Shown piece by piece: positions 1-7,677 of a DNA stretch of 64,000 nucleotides (the stretch's first letter is position 1; every line of letters begins with the position of its first letter). The stretch spans positions 1 through 64,000 of the forward strand of contig JAKVON010000011.1 in the NCBI GenBank assembly GCA_022482785.1. The letters are read 5' to 3'. This stretch comes from Atopobiaceae bacterium (GTDB lineage Bacteria > Actinomycetota > Coriobacteriia > Coriobacteriales > Atopobiaceae). Under the pieces are notes generated by a model. The model was not told the DNA's origin and made no database searches. It saw only the letters and a program-made list of their open reading frames with translations. The position numbers were made by a program, and so were the translations under genes.

Positions 1-598
1 CGTCGTCGAGGCGGTGTCGGAGGCCACGAAGCCGATCGAGATGTAGCCGATCGCGCCGGGGGTGCGGCTCACGACGTCGCGCACCTGGCCGGTGCCCGGC
101 AGGACCGCGGCAGGAGCGGTCGAACTCGGCCGAGCCCATGACGATGGTCCGGAAGGCCTCGCGCGTCCCCGACGCCTCGTCGCGGTTCACGAGCTGAATC
201 GCCAGGTCGGGACCACCGACCTGGTCCCAGTTGGTGATGACGCCGGAGTAGATGTCGCGAAGCTGGCCGAGCGTGAGGCCCCCCACGGGGTTCGAGTCGT
301 TCACGATGATGGCGATGCCGTCGTGCGCGATGACGGTCGGGACGAGACCGTAGGACCGCTCGTCCGGGGCGAGGTCGCGGCTCGAGCTGGCGATGTCGGC
401 CGTGCCGTTGTAGGCCGCCTCGATGCCCGCCGAGGAGCCGAGGCCGCTCACCAGCACGCGCGTGCCGGTCTGGGCCTGGTACTTCTCGGCGGCGATCTCC
501 GCGATGGGAAGGACCGTCGTCGAGCCGGCGACCGTGATGGTCGAGGAGGCGGCCGACGACGAGCAGCCCGCCAGGGCGGCGACGAGCGCGGCGGCCAT
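1..598 (-). CDS. pstS: PstS phosphate-binding lipoprotein, 3' end outside window, frameshifted
   Basis: Translating the minus strand from the ATG at 598 gives MAAALVAALAGCSSS, a short hydrophobic signal with lipobox LAGC (Cys12), then AGSTTVLPIAE, GSSAGIEA and RDEASGTREAF, the pattern of PstS, the substrate-binding protein of the Pst ABC importer. The frame breaks near position 112: the motif AIGYISIGF typical of PstS follows only if one base is skipped, so the copy carries one extra base. The ATG overlaps the pgeF stop (TGATG). The signal peptide has no basic residue; no ATG, GTG or TTG in frame just upstream would lengthen it. The C-terminal part lies beyond base 1. Family call is firm; whether the frameshift is real is unknown. 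Confidence 0.85.
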   Translation of the reverse strand, partial: MAAALVAALAGCSSSAASSTITVAGSTTVLPIAEIAAEKYQAQTGTRVLVSGLGSSAGIEAAYNGTADIASSSRDLAPDERSYGLVPTVIAHDGIAIIVNDSNPVGGLTLGQLRDIYSGVITNWDQVGGPDLAIQLVNRDEASGTREAFRTIVMGSAEFDRSCRGPAGHRPGARRREPHPRRDRLHLDRLRGLRHRLDD

Positions 599-1416
599 CA
601 GCGCCCCGAGGGCGCGAGCCAGGCGATGGCCGCGTGCCTGCCCGTCACTCCCCCCTCGGCGCGATACGAGTAGAACCGCGCGAGGTTGCGCACCGTCGAG
701 AGCTTGGAATCGAGCGTGTTGCAAGGCTTCACCCCGTGGGCCGCGAGAGCACTTACGATTGCCGGTCCGAGCGCGAGGTTGCGCGGACGTCCCGGCACCA
801 TGACCATAGTACCAAACTCGTCTACGAACCTCGCGAGAAGCCCCTCGGAGACCTCGTAGTCCTCGCCCATGACGTGCGGCCCGAGATAGGCGTTCACCTC
901 GGACGGGCCGACGCCCGTCGCGGCGCAGAGGGCGTCTACCCCGGCCCCCGCTATGCGCGCGATGGTCCCCCTCCAGCCGGAGTGCACGACCGCGAAGCCG
1001 CCCGGTGCCGTGAGGACCACGGGGACGCAGTCGGCGAACCCCAGCAGGACGGGGACGCCCACGGCCGTGCACACCACGCCGTCGGCGCCGGCCGAGGCAC
1101 GGGACCTCGCCCGGTCGAGCGAGGCGGGGTCCGCGGAGTCGACCGTCACGATGACGTCGCCGTGAACCTGCCGCGGGCTCACGAGGTTCGCGAGGTGGTC
1201 CTGCGCCCCGAGGGCGGCGAGGGCCCGCCTGCGGTTCTCGGCCACGAGGTCGGGATCGTCGCCGTTGGCGGTGCCGAAGTCGAGCGAGGCGTAGGGGGCG
1301 GGAGAGACCCCGCCCGTCCGCTCGGTGAACGCGAACGTGACCCCGCCGGGACGACTCGTGTCGCCCAGCAGGGTCACGCCATTGCGGGTGTATCTGTCGA
1401 GCCTGGGCTCGGACAT
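598..1416 (-). CDS. pgeF: PgeF/YfiH-family peptidoglycan editing factor (multicopper laccase-like fold)
   Basis: A 272-residue protein with the YfiH/DUF152 signature: PRQVHG with His85, GFADCVP with Cys130 and VVHSGWRG with His145. This His-Cys-His set binds metal in the family. Members cleave purine nucleosides, and E. coli PgeF removes wrongly incorporated L-Ser from peptidoglycan precursors, which fits its place right after ftsZ. The start is 1 nt beyond the ftsZ stop with no strong ribosome site, suggesting coupling to ftsZ; its stop overlaps the start of pstS. Length is normal. The position next to ftsZ is common in actinobacteria and firmicutes. Confidence 0.9.
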   Translation of the reverse strand: MSEPRLDRYTRNGVTLLGDTSRPGGVTFAFTERTGGVSPAPYASLDFGTANGDDPDLVAENRRRALAALGAQDHLANLVSPRQVHGDVIVTVDSADPASLDRARSRASAGADGVVCTAVGVPVLLGFADCVPVVLTAPGGFAVVHSGWRGTIARIAGAGVDALCAATGVGPSEVNAYLGPHVMGEDYEVSEGLLARFVDEFGTMVMVPGRPRNLALGPAIVSALAAHGVKPCNTLDSKLSTVRNLARFYSYRAEGGVTGRHAAIAWLAPSGR

Positions 1417-1417
1417 G

Positions 1418-2575
1418 CTACATGCGGCCGCGCTTCAGGAACTCGGGGATGTCGAACTCCTTGTCGTTGCCGAAGTCGCGGGTGGCCGAGGGGGTTGCGG
1501 GCCTCGAGGCGGGCTTCGACGCGCGGGAGGCGACGGGCTTCGAGGCCTGCTTGGGGCTCGGCTTGCTCGAGGTCGCGGAGGGCATGCGGAAGCCGGCGGC
1601 GTCGGGGGACTTCACGCTCTCGGTGTCGAAGCCGGTGGCGATGACCGTGACGCGCACCTGGTCGCCGAGGGACTCGTCGACGACGGTGCCGAAGATGATC
1701 GTGGCCTCGGGGTCGACGTTGCTGGCCACGAGGTCCGCCGCGTCGTTGATCTCCTGGATGCCGAGGTCCTTGTTGCCGGCGATGGAGAGCAGGACGCGGG
1801 TGGCGCCGTCGATGGAGCTCTCGAGCAGGCGGCTCGAGATGGCCTCCTGGGCGGCATCGGTGGCGCGGTTGTCGCCGGAGGCGATGCCGATGCCCATCAT
1901 GGCCGAGCCGGAGCCCTTCATGATGGTGCAGACGTCGGCGAAGTCGAGGTTGATGAGCCCGGGGACGGTGATGAGGTCGGTGATGCCCTGGGTGCCCTGG
2001 CACAGCACGTCGTCGGCCATGCGGAACGCCTCGAGCATCGTCGTCTTCTTCTCGGCGAGGTCGAGAAGCCGGTCGTTCGGGATGACGATGAGCGTGTCGA
2101 CGTTCTCGGAGAGGTTCTTGATGCCGTCGAGGGCGCTCGAGGTGCGCGCGCGGCCCTCGAAGGTGAACGGCTTCGTGACGACGGCGACCGTGAGGGCGTT
2201 GACGTCGTTCTTGGCGATGGAGGCGACGATCGGGGCGGCGCCCGTGCCGGTGCCGCCACCCTCGCCTGCGGTGATGAAGACCATGTCGGAGCCGGCAAGC
2301 GCCTGCTTGATCTCGTCGCGGCTCTCCTCGGCGGCCTCGGCGCCCACCTCGGGGTTGGCGCCGGCGCCGAGCCCCTTCGTGATGTCGGTGCCGATGTGGA
2401 CCTTGATGTCGGCGTCCGAGATGGCGAGGGCCTGGGCGTCGGTGTTGATGGCGACGAACTCGACGCCGCGGATGCCCTCCTCGATCATGCGGTTCACGGC
2501 GTTCGTGCCGCCGCCGCCGACTCCGACGACCTTGATGACGGCGAGGTAGTTACTGGGGACTTCGGTATCCTTCAT
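1418..2575 (-). CDS. ftsZ: Cell division GTPase FtsZ
   Basis: Tubulin-like GTPase that forms the Z ring. The start chosen is the ATG at 2575, preceded by GTAGGAGGAACC; an upstream ATG at 2620 would add 15 unconserved residues. The 385-residue product has the nucleotide loop [12 protein letters not shown] (residues 18-30), tubulin signature GGGTGTG (106-112), a Ser/Ala/Lys-rich linker from about 320 and the C-terminal peptide [11 protein letters not shown] that binds membrane tethers. No ftsA lies upstream, so another tether (SepF in actinobacteria, not in this window) is expected. It is the penultimate gene of the dcw block and has its own long upstream region. Confidence 0.97.
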   Translation of the reverse strand: MKDTEVPSNYLAVIKVVGVGGGGTNAVNRMIEEGIRGVEFVAINTDAQALAISDADIKVHIGTDITKGLGAGANPEVGAEAAEESRDEIKQALAGSDMVFITAGEGGGTGTGAAPIVASIAKNDVNALTVAVVTKPFTFEGRARTSSALDGIKNLSENVDTLIVIPNDRLLDLAEKKTTMLEAFRMADDVLCQGTQGITDLITVPGLINLDFADVCTIMKGSGSAMMGIGIASGDNRATDAAQEAISSRLLESSIDGATRVLLSIAGNKDLGIQEINDAADLVASNVDPEATIIFGTVVDESLGDQVRVTVIATGFDTESVKSPDAAGFRMPSATSSKPSPKQASKPVASRASKPASRPATPSATRDFGNDKEFDIPEFLKRGRM

Positions 2576-3012
2576 GGTTCCTCCTACTGCTTGTTGGCGA
2601 CGCCGTCCTGGCTCCGTCATTGGTCCTGCCTGCTTCGCTGGTGCTTCGTTTGTGGTGCGTGCCTGGTGCGTTTCTGTGGTGCGAGTGTCGTGCGTGTGAC
2701 ATTGCGTGCTGCCTTCGATGCTCGTGCCCCTTCAGTGCCCGGACGGGATGCATAGTGACCCCGTCCTTCGTGCTTGGCTGGTGAATCGCGTGTATCCAAG
2801 AACTCTAAAGCTCAAGTTAAACTCGATGTCTTAGCCAAAGCACGGTATAATTGCACGAACGAACGGGGTTCGTCAAGAAAAATGTTGCAAACGTGGAATT
2901 CGCAGTTCAGCGGCGCAATTATAGCGGGTTCAAATATCTCAACCTCAGCTTCAGACTGAGATATTCGCCCCCTGCCTCCAGTGCGCTCGACCCCTTCGTT
3001 CTGGCTGACGCC
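2576..3012. other. Intergenic region upstream of ftsZ (about 440 bp)
   Basis: No convincing gene. Two parts are visible. Positions 2780-2965 are conspicuously AT-rich for this genome and hold promoter-like and palindromic sequence (separate entry). Positions 2590-2770 would be the ftsZ leader: on the minus strand it is rich in A and C with recurrent GCACCA/GCACGC words and few T, so it should be weakly structured RNA. Short reading frames here lack ribosome sites and family resemblance. Confidence 0.6.
2918..2965 (-). promoter_or_regulatory. Candidate ftsZ promoter with 9-bp inverted repeat
   Basis: A perfect TATAAT reads toward ftsZ at 2923-2918. Ten bases upstream of it lies a perfect inverted repeat, AATATCTCA at 2933-2941 and TGAGATATT at 2957-2965, spacer 15 nt, covering the -35 zone. 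Inside it CTCAG and CTGAG can form a second, competing hairpin. No good -35 hexamer stands 16-18 bp from TATAAT, which would fit an activator-dependent promoter. A terminator for ftsQ is less likely because no T-tract follows on either strand. Confidence 0.45.
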
Positions 3013-4188
3013 CTACTGGTTCGAGGAGCCCGCCTCGGCGGAGCCCGTGGAGGCGCTCGTATCTGCGGAGGAAGTCGCGGAGGCCGCGTCGGTCGCCGTG
3101 GCGGCATCCGTGGAGGCGCCCGTCGTGGCCGCGTCCACGCTCCCCGCCGTCACCGAGTCGGTGCCCACCTTGCGGAAGGTGGGCTTGGAGGGGGTCCGGA
3201 CGTTGATGAAGGTGACCTGCCCCGGGTTGGCGTTGAGGATCTGCGTGACGATGGACTCCTTCATGTCGACGTTCGAGGGGGCCCCGAGCGACACCTCGAC
3301 GCCCGACTCGAGCGTGCAGGATATCGACTCCGCGCTCGCCGCCGAGTAGACGGCGATCTGCGAGGAGAAGTCCTTGGAGAACTGGTCCTGGTAGTCCATC
3401 ACGTCGGTGATCATGTCATCGGTCGAGGCGGTTCCCGCGACGGGCGAGACCGAGGAGGGGACGTCGGTTATGAGCAGGCAGCCCAGCTCGCGGGCCTTCG
3501 CCATGGCGATCTGCTGGCCCGACTGCCCCTGGGAGCCGTCGATGCGGAAGGGCTCGATCCATACGTTGTCCTCCCCCAGGTACCAGGCGATGCTCCCGCC
3601 GCCCATGAGCACGACGGCCCCCACCTTGCGCTCGTTGACGACGATCTTGAGCGTGTCGGGGAACTTCCGCTCTATGCTGACGGACTCGACCCACGGGTTC
3701 TTCCTGAGGTTCTGCTGGATCGCGCCCTGGTCGACGTTGAGCAGCGTCACCCCCTGGTCGACCTTCGCGAGCTTGGCTATCGCGTCGGCCGAGATGTGCT
3801 GCGTGGCGTCGGTCTCGACCGTGTCGACGGTGAAGACCGGGGTGTTCGAGAGGATGAAGAGGGCGAGCGCGGCCGCCAGGATGGCCCCGCCGATGGCGAG
3901 GACTATCTTCATGGGACGGGAGCTGCCGATGCGCGAGACGTCGTTCGCGGAGCGCGAGGCGGCCGGAGAGCCGACGCGCCCCCGACGCCCGCCCGAGCCG
4001 GCAGGCGCGACGCGGCCGGGCGTGGCGGCCCGCTGCCTGCGCGGGGCATGGGGAACGCCGCCCTCGAGCGAGGCCCTCCCCTGCCGAGGCGGCGGGGCGG
4101 TGCTCACGCCTGCGGCGCTTCTCTTGGTCGGCTTGGCCCTACGAGGCGAAGCCGAGGAATTTGACCTCTGGCTGGAGGTCGACATCAT
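3013..4188 (-). CDS. ftsQ: Divisome protein FtsQ/DivIB (POTRA domain)
   Basis: Bitopic division protein that holds FtsL/FtsB-type partners. The 391 residues divide into a long basic, Ser/Pro/Arg-rich cytoplasmic tail (1-92), one membrane segment (about 94-114), a POTRA domain beginning FTVDTVETDATQHIS, the FtsQ domain with NPWVESVSIERKFPDTLKIVVNERKV, and a Ser/Ala/Thr tail from about 350. The start at 4188 has AAGGTAAGGGACACCT ahead of it and overlaps murB by 50 nt; a start at Met93 would remove nearly all the cytoplasmic part. The tail is much longer than in typical FtsQ. Confidence 0.88.
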   Translation of the reverse strand: MMSTSSQRSNSSASPRRAKPTKRSAAGVSTAPPPRQGRASLEGGVPHAPRRQRAATPGRVAPAGSGGRRGRVGSPAASRSANDVSRIGSSRPMKIVLAIGGAILAAALALFILSNTPVFTVDTVETDATQHISADAIAKLAKVDQGVTLLNVDQGAIQQNLRKNPWVESVSIERKFPDTLKIVVNERKVGAVVLMGGGSIAWYLGEDNVWIEPFRIDGSQGQSGQQIAMAKARELGCLLITDVPSSVSPVAGTASTDDMITDVMDYQDQFSKDFSSQIAVYSAASAESISCTLESGVEVSLGAPSNVDMKESIVTQILNANPGQVTFINVRTPSKPTFRKVGTDSVTAGSVDAATTGASTDAATATDAASATSSADTSASTGSAEAGSSNQ

Positions 4189-5059
4189 AGGTGTCCCTTA
4201 CCTTGTCATGCATGGCCCTCATGACCGCGACCACGTCGTCGGCAGAGGCGGTGCCGTTGTTCACGATAAAGTTAGCGTGTATGTCCGAGACCTGCGCGCC
4301 CCCGACCGAAAAACCCTTCAATCCACAGGCCTCGAGCATGGCCCCCACCGAGGCCCCCGGCGGGTTGCGGAAGACCGAGCCGCAGCTCGGCTTGCCGAGA
4401 GGCTGCCTCTCGCGCCGCCGCGCGATGCGCTCCTCCATGTCGCGGGCGATGGCCTCGCGCTCGCCCGGGGCCAGCTGCAGGGTGGCCTCGAGGACGATCT
4501 CGGAGGGAGGCAGCGACGTGGAGCGGTACTGCCAGTTGACGTCGGGGCGCGCGTAGCGGCGGAGCCCCTCGAGCGGGTGGTAGCAGACGACGTCGACGAC
4601 GCGACGGGATATCCACTCCCTCCTGGTGCCCGCGTTCATGGAGATGGCGCCACCCACCGTCCCGGGGATGCCGACGCAGAACTCGAGGCCCGTGAGCCCC
4701 TGCTTGAGCGTCTGGGCCACGAGGCGGGACAGGATGACCGCCGCGCCGGCGGTGACCCTTCCGTCCGGCCCGAACGTGGTGTGCTGGAAGTCCCTCCCGA
4801 GGGCGACGACGCATCCGGAGAAGCCCGCGTCGGAGACGAGGACGTTGGTGCCCTTGCCGAGGAGGGCCCACTCGACCCCCTCGCGGTGCAGCGTCTCTAT
4901 GGTCGCGACGAGCGCCTCGTAGGTGTTCGCGGTCACGTGGAGCGCCGCGGGGCCGCCGATGCGATACGACGTGCGCCGGCCCATGCGCTCGTTTCTGACG
5001 ACGTCGGCCCCGTCCAGGCCGGAGAGGGCGACGAAGGCGTCGTGCAGGTCTGCCGACAT
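4139..5059 (-). CDS. murB: UDP-N-acetylenolpyruvoylglucosamine reductase MurB
   Basis: FAD/NADPH enzyme completing UDP-MurNAc synthesis. The start is the ATG at 5059 that overlaps the murC stop (TGATG); the frame is open further upstream only as a shadow of murC. Of 306 residues, RTSYRIGGPA and LLGKGTNVLVSD (FAD-binding), GIPGTVGGAISMNAGT and CGSVFRNPPG (with the Ser proton donor) are clear, and HANFIVN ends the substrate domain. It follows murC and precedes ftsQ, the order seen in actinobacterial dcw clusters. Confidence 0.95.
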   Translation of the reverse strand: MSADLHDAFVALSGLDGADVVRNERMGRRTSYRIGGPAALHVTANTYEALVATIETLHREGVEWALLGKGTNVLVSDAGFSGCVVALGRDFQHTTFGPDGRVTAGAAVILSRLVAQTLKQGLTGLEFCVGIPGTVGGAISMNAGTRREWISRRVVDVVCYHPLEGLRRYARPDVNWQYRSTSLPPSEIVLEATLQLAPGEREAIARDMEERIARRRERQPLGKPSCGSVFRNPPGASVGAMLEACGLKGFSVGGAQVSDIHANFIVNNGTASADDVVAVMRAMHDKVRDTYDVDLQPEVKFLGFAS

Positions 5060-6483
5060 CAGGCCTGGGCGTTCTCGTCGGCCGCGGCGCGGGCCTTCAT
5101 GAAGGCGGGCCCGACCGCGGTGACGTCGCCGGCGCCCATGGTGATGAGCATGTCGCCGGGACGCAGGATGCTCACGAGGTGGTCGACGAGCACGTGCCGG
5201 TTGGGGATGTAGGCGACGTCGGCGACGGCGCCGCCGGCTATGACCGAGTTCGCGACCGTCTTGCCGGAGATTCCCGGGATGGGCATCTCCCCCGCCGGGA
5301 AGACGTCCATGACGCACAGGACGTCGGCATCGTCGAAGGCATGGGAGAACTGCTCGGCGAGGGCCTGGGTGCGGGAGTAGCGATGGGGCTGGAACACCAC
5401 CACGACCCTGTCGAAGTCGAGGGAGGCCGCGGCGGAGAGCGTGGCGGCCACCTCGGTGGGATGATGGCCGTAGTCGTCGATGACGGTGACGCCGTCGATG
5501 TCCCCGACGTGCGTGAAGCGCCTCCGGGCCCCCTGGAAGCTCGAGAGCGCCGTCGCGGCGGCCTCGAGGTCGAGGCCCATGGCGTCTGCCACGGCGAGGG
5601 CCGCCGTGGCGTTGAGGACGTTGTGGCGGCCGGGGTTGGAGCGGATGACGATGCGAACGGTCCTGCCGGACGGCGCGGACACCGTGAAGTGGCTCTCGAT
5701 GCCGTGCGAGGCCTCCTCGTCGAGCGCGCAGACGTAGTCGTTCGACGCGTCGAACCCGTAGGTGAGCACGCGGCGGCCGGTCGAGCGGGCGAGCTCGGGG
5801 ACGTGGGGGTTCTCGCCGCAGGCGATCACCGTGCCGTCCTCGCCCACGGACGCCATGAAGGTGCAGAAGGTCCTCTCGATGTTCTCGAGGGTGCCGTAGT
5901 GGTCGAGGTGGTCGGCCTCGATGTTGGTGACGACGACGATGTCCGGATCGAGGAAGAGGAACGACCCGTCGGACTCGTCGGCCTCGGCGACGAAGGAGCC
6001 GCCCGCGCCGTTCCGGCCGTTCGTGTCGTAGCCCTCGACGATGCCGCCGATGAGGAACGACGGGTCCTCGCCCATGCGGTCGAGCATCGTGGCGACCATC
6101 GAGGAGGTGGTCGTCTTGCCATGCGTGCCCGCCACCGCGACCGTCGTGGCCCCGTGGGAGAGCGCCGAGAGCATCTTGGCCCTGAGCCAGACGTCGATCC
6201 CGAGCTCGCGCGCCCGGACCAGCTCGGGGTTGGTCTCGGGGATGGCCGAGGAGATGACCACCACGTCGGGCGAGACCTCGTCGATGGTGGCGGCCTCGTG
6301 CCCGACGGTGACGGGGATGCCCGCCCGCTCGAGCTCGCGCACGTAGCGGGAGCTCTTGAGGTCGCTGCCGGTGACCTCGTAGCCGCGCTCGTGCAGGACG
6401 AGCGCGATGCCGCTCATCCCGGCGCCGCCGATTCCGATGAAGTGGACGCGCCTGAAGCTCGGCGCGCTGGATGCCTCCGTCAT
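5059..6483 (-). CDS. murC: UDP-N-acetylmuramate--L-alanine ligase MurC
   Basis: Cytoplasmic ligase adding L-Ala to UDP-MurNAc. At 474 residues it has normal length, with the N-terminal Rossmann motif FIGIGGAGMSGIA (15-27), ATP loop AVAGTHGKTTTSS (116-128), EADESDGSF and the C-terminal domain with FQPHRYSRT. The C-terminus is coupled by TGATG to murB. A 73-bp gap separates it from murG, the widest inside the wall part of the cluster. Confidence 0.96.
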   Translation of the reverse strand: MTEASSAPSFRRVHFIGIGGAGMSGIALVLHERGYEVTGSDLKSSRYVRELERAGIPVTVGHEAATIDEVSPDVVVISSAIPETNPELVRARELGIDVWLRAKMLSALSHGATTVAVAGTHGKTTTSSMVATMLDRMGEDPSFLIGGIVEGYDTNGRNGAGGSFVAEADESDGSFLFLDPDIVVVTNIEADHLDHYGTLENIERTFCTFMASVGEDGTVIACGENPHVPELARSTGRRVLTYGFDASNDYVCALDEEASHGIESHFTVSAPSGRTVRIVIRSNPGRHNVLNATAALAVADAMGLDLEAAATALSSFQGARRRFTHVGDIDGVTVIDDYGHHPTEVAATLSAAASLDFDRVVVVFQPHRYSRTQALAEQFSHAFDDADVLCVMDVFPAGEMPIPGISGKTVANSVIAGGAVADVAYIPNRHVLVDHLVSILRPGDMLITMGAGDVTAVGPAFMKARAAADENAQA

Positions 6484-6556
6484 GTGTCCTCCAACTCGAA
6501 CGGTACTCCTTGCGGCGCCGCACTGCGCCAGCTCACCATCCTACTCGAAACGGATG

Positions 6557-7676
6557 CTAGCGGGCCGCGCGAGCCACAGACTCCACCTGGTCTGCGAGCG
6601 ACGACGCCGCCCTCTCCTGCCCCAGCCCCTTGGCCTTGGCGCGCATCCGCGCCCGACGCCCGGGGTCGTCGAGCAGCGCGAGGAGCTCTCGCTCGAACGC
6701 CGGGGTGTCGATCTGCTCGTCGGCGACGAGCTCCGCGGCTCCGGCGTCGACCAGGAAGCGGGCGTTGGTCGTCTGGTGGTCGGCGGTGGCGAAGGGATAG
6801 GGCACGAGGATGCTCGGCACGGCGAGGGCCGCTATCTCGGCCAGGGACGACGCGCCGGCGCGCGAGAGGACGAGGTCGGCCGCGGCGAGCATGTCGCCCA
6901 TGTCGGAGATGTAGGGCATGACCCGCCACCGGGCGGCCTCCGACGGGGCCAGGGCGAGCTCGGCGACCGCGTCGTCGTAGTCCCCCTTGCCCGTCGAGTG
7001 GATCACGTAGACGTCGGGGCGCGCCAGGACCTGGGCCTTCGCGGCGGCGATGCCCTGGTTGATGTGGCGGGCGCCGAGGCTCCCCCCGAAGACGAGCAGG
7101 ACGAGGGCGTCGGCGGGGATACCGGCGCGCCTGCGGCCGCCCTCGCGCGTCGCCCCCATCACGCTCGAGCGCACGGGGTTGCCGGTCATCACGACGTCAT
7201 CGCCCTTGAACGCCTGCGCGGCGGCGGGGAAACGAGATGCACACCCTCCGCGCGGACCTGGCCTCGATCTTGTTGGCAAGCCCAGGCACCGAGTTCTGCT
7301 CGTGGATGAGGGTGGGGACCTTCCGAGAGCGGGCGGCGTCGAGCAGCGGGAGCTCGACGTAGGCACCGAAGCCGACGGCGACGTCGGGCACGCCCTCGGC
7401 GTCGAAGCGGCGCTCGACCACCTTCTTGGCCTGCGCCGTCTTGGCGAGGGCGGTGACGAGGGTGTGGGGCCGCGAGCGGTCGAACCCCGAGATGTGGAGC
7501 GGCACGAAGTCGAAGCCGGCCTCGGGGACGAGCGTGGCCTCGAGGCGGTCGGGCTGGCCGTAGAAGGTTATCCTGTGGCCCCGCGCCACGAGCTCCTCGG
7601 CGAGGGCGAGCGCGGGGTTGATGTGGCCGGCGGTCCCGCCGGCAGCGATGGCCACGTCGAGTGAGGTGCCGTCCAT
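6557..7676 (-). CDS. murG: UDP-GlcNAc transferase MurG, frameshifted in this sequence
   Basis: Glycosyltransferase making lipid II from lipid I at the inner membrane face. The first part (from ATG 7676, 2 nt past the ftsW stop) shows AIAAGGTAGHINPALALAEEL, GFGAYVELPLL and HEQNSVPGLANK. Conserved sequence then continues in another frame: FPAAAQAFKG, TGNPVR, LLVFGGSLGARHIN, SRAGASSLAEIAALAVPSILVPYPFATADHQ. The switch is at 7226-7229, a run of four G (C on the coding strand) where three would keep the frame. One extra base accounts for it. MurG is essential, so a sequence error is likelier than a pseudogene. Confidence 0.9.
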
Positions 7677-7677
7677 G

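Noticed and set aside
634..1644. Long plus-strand open frame across pgeF
   Set aside because: Arg/Gly/His-rich translation opposite a conserved gene; a high-GC shadow with no ribosome site or family resemblance. The same applies to the many long frames opposite recN/nadK (19976-22645), alaS (32177-36940) and others.
2846..2851. Perfect TATAAT on the plus strand in the ftsZ upstream gap
   Set aside because: No -35 at suitable distance and no plus-strand gene downstream for many kilobases; taken as chance in an AT-rich stretch, though antisense RNA cannot be excluded.
7226..7232. Programmed +1 frameshift in murG
   Set aside because: The slippery-looking context exists, but two other genes show the same kind of single-base insertion, so error is the simpler explanation.
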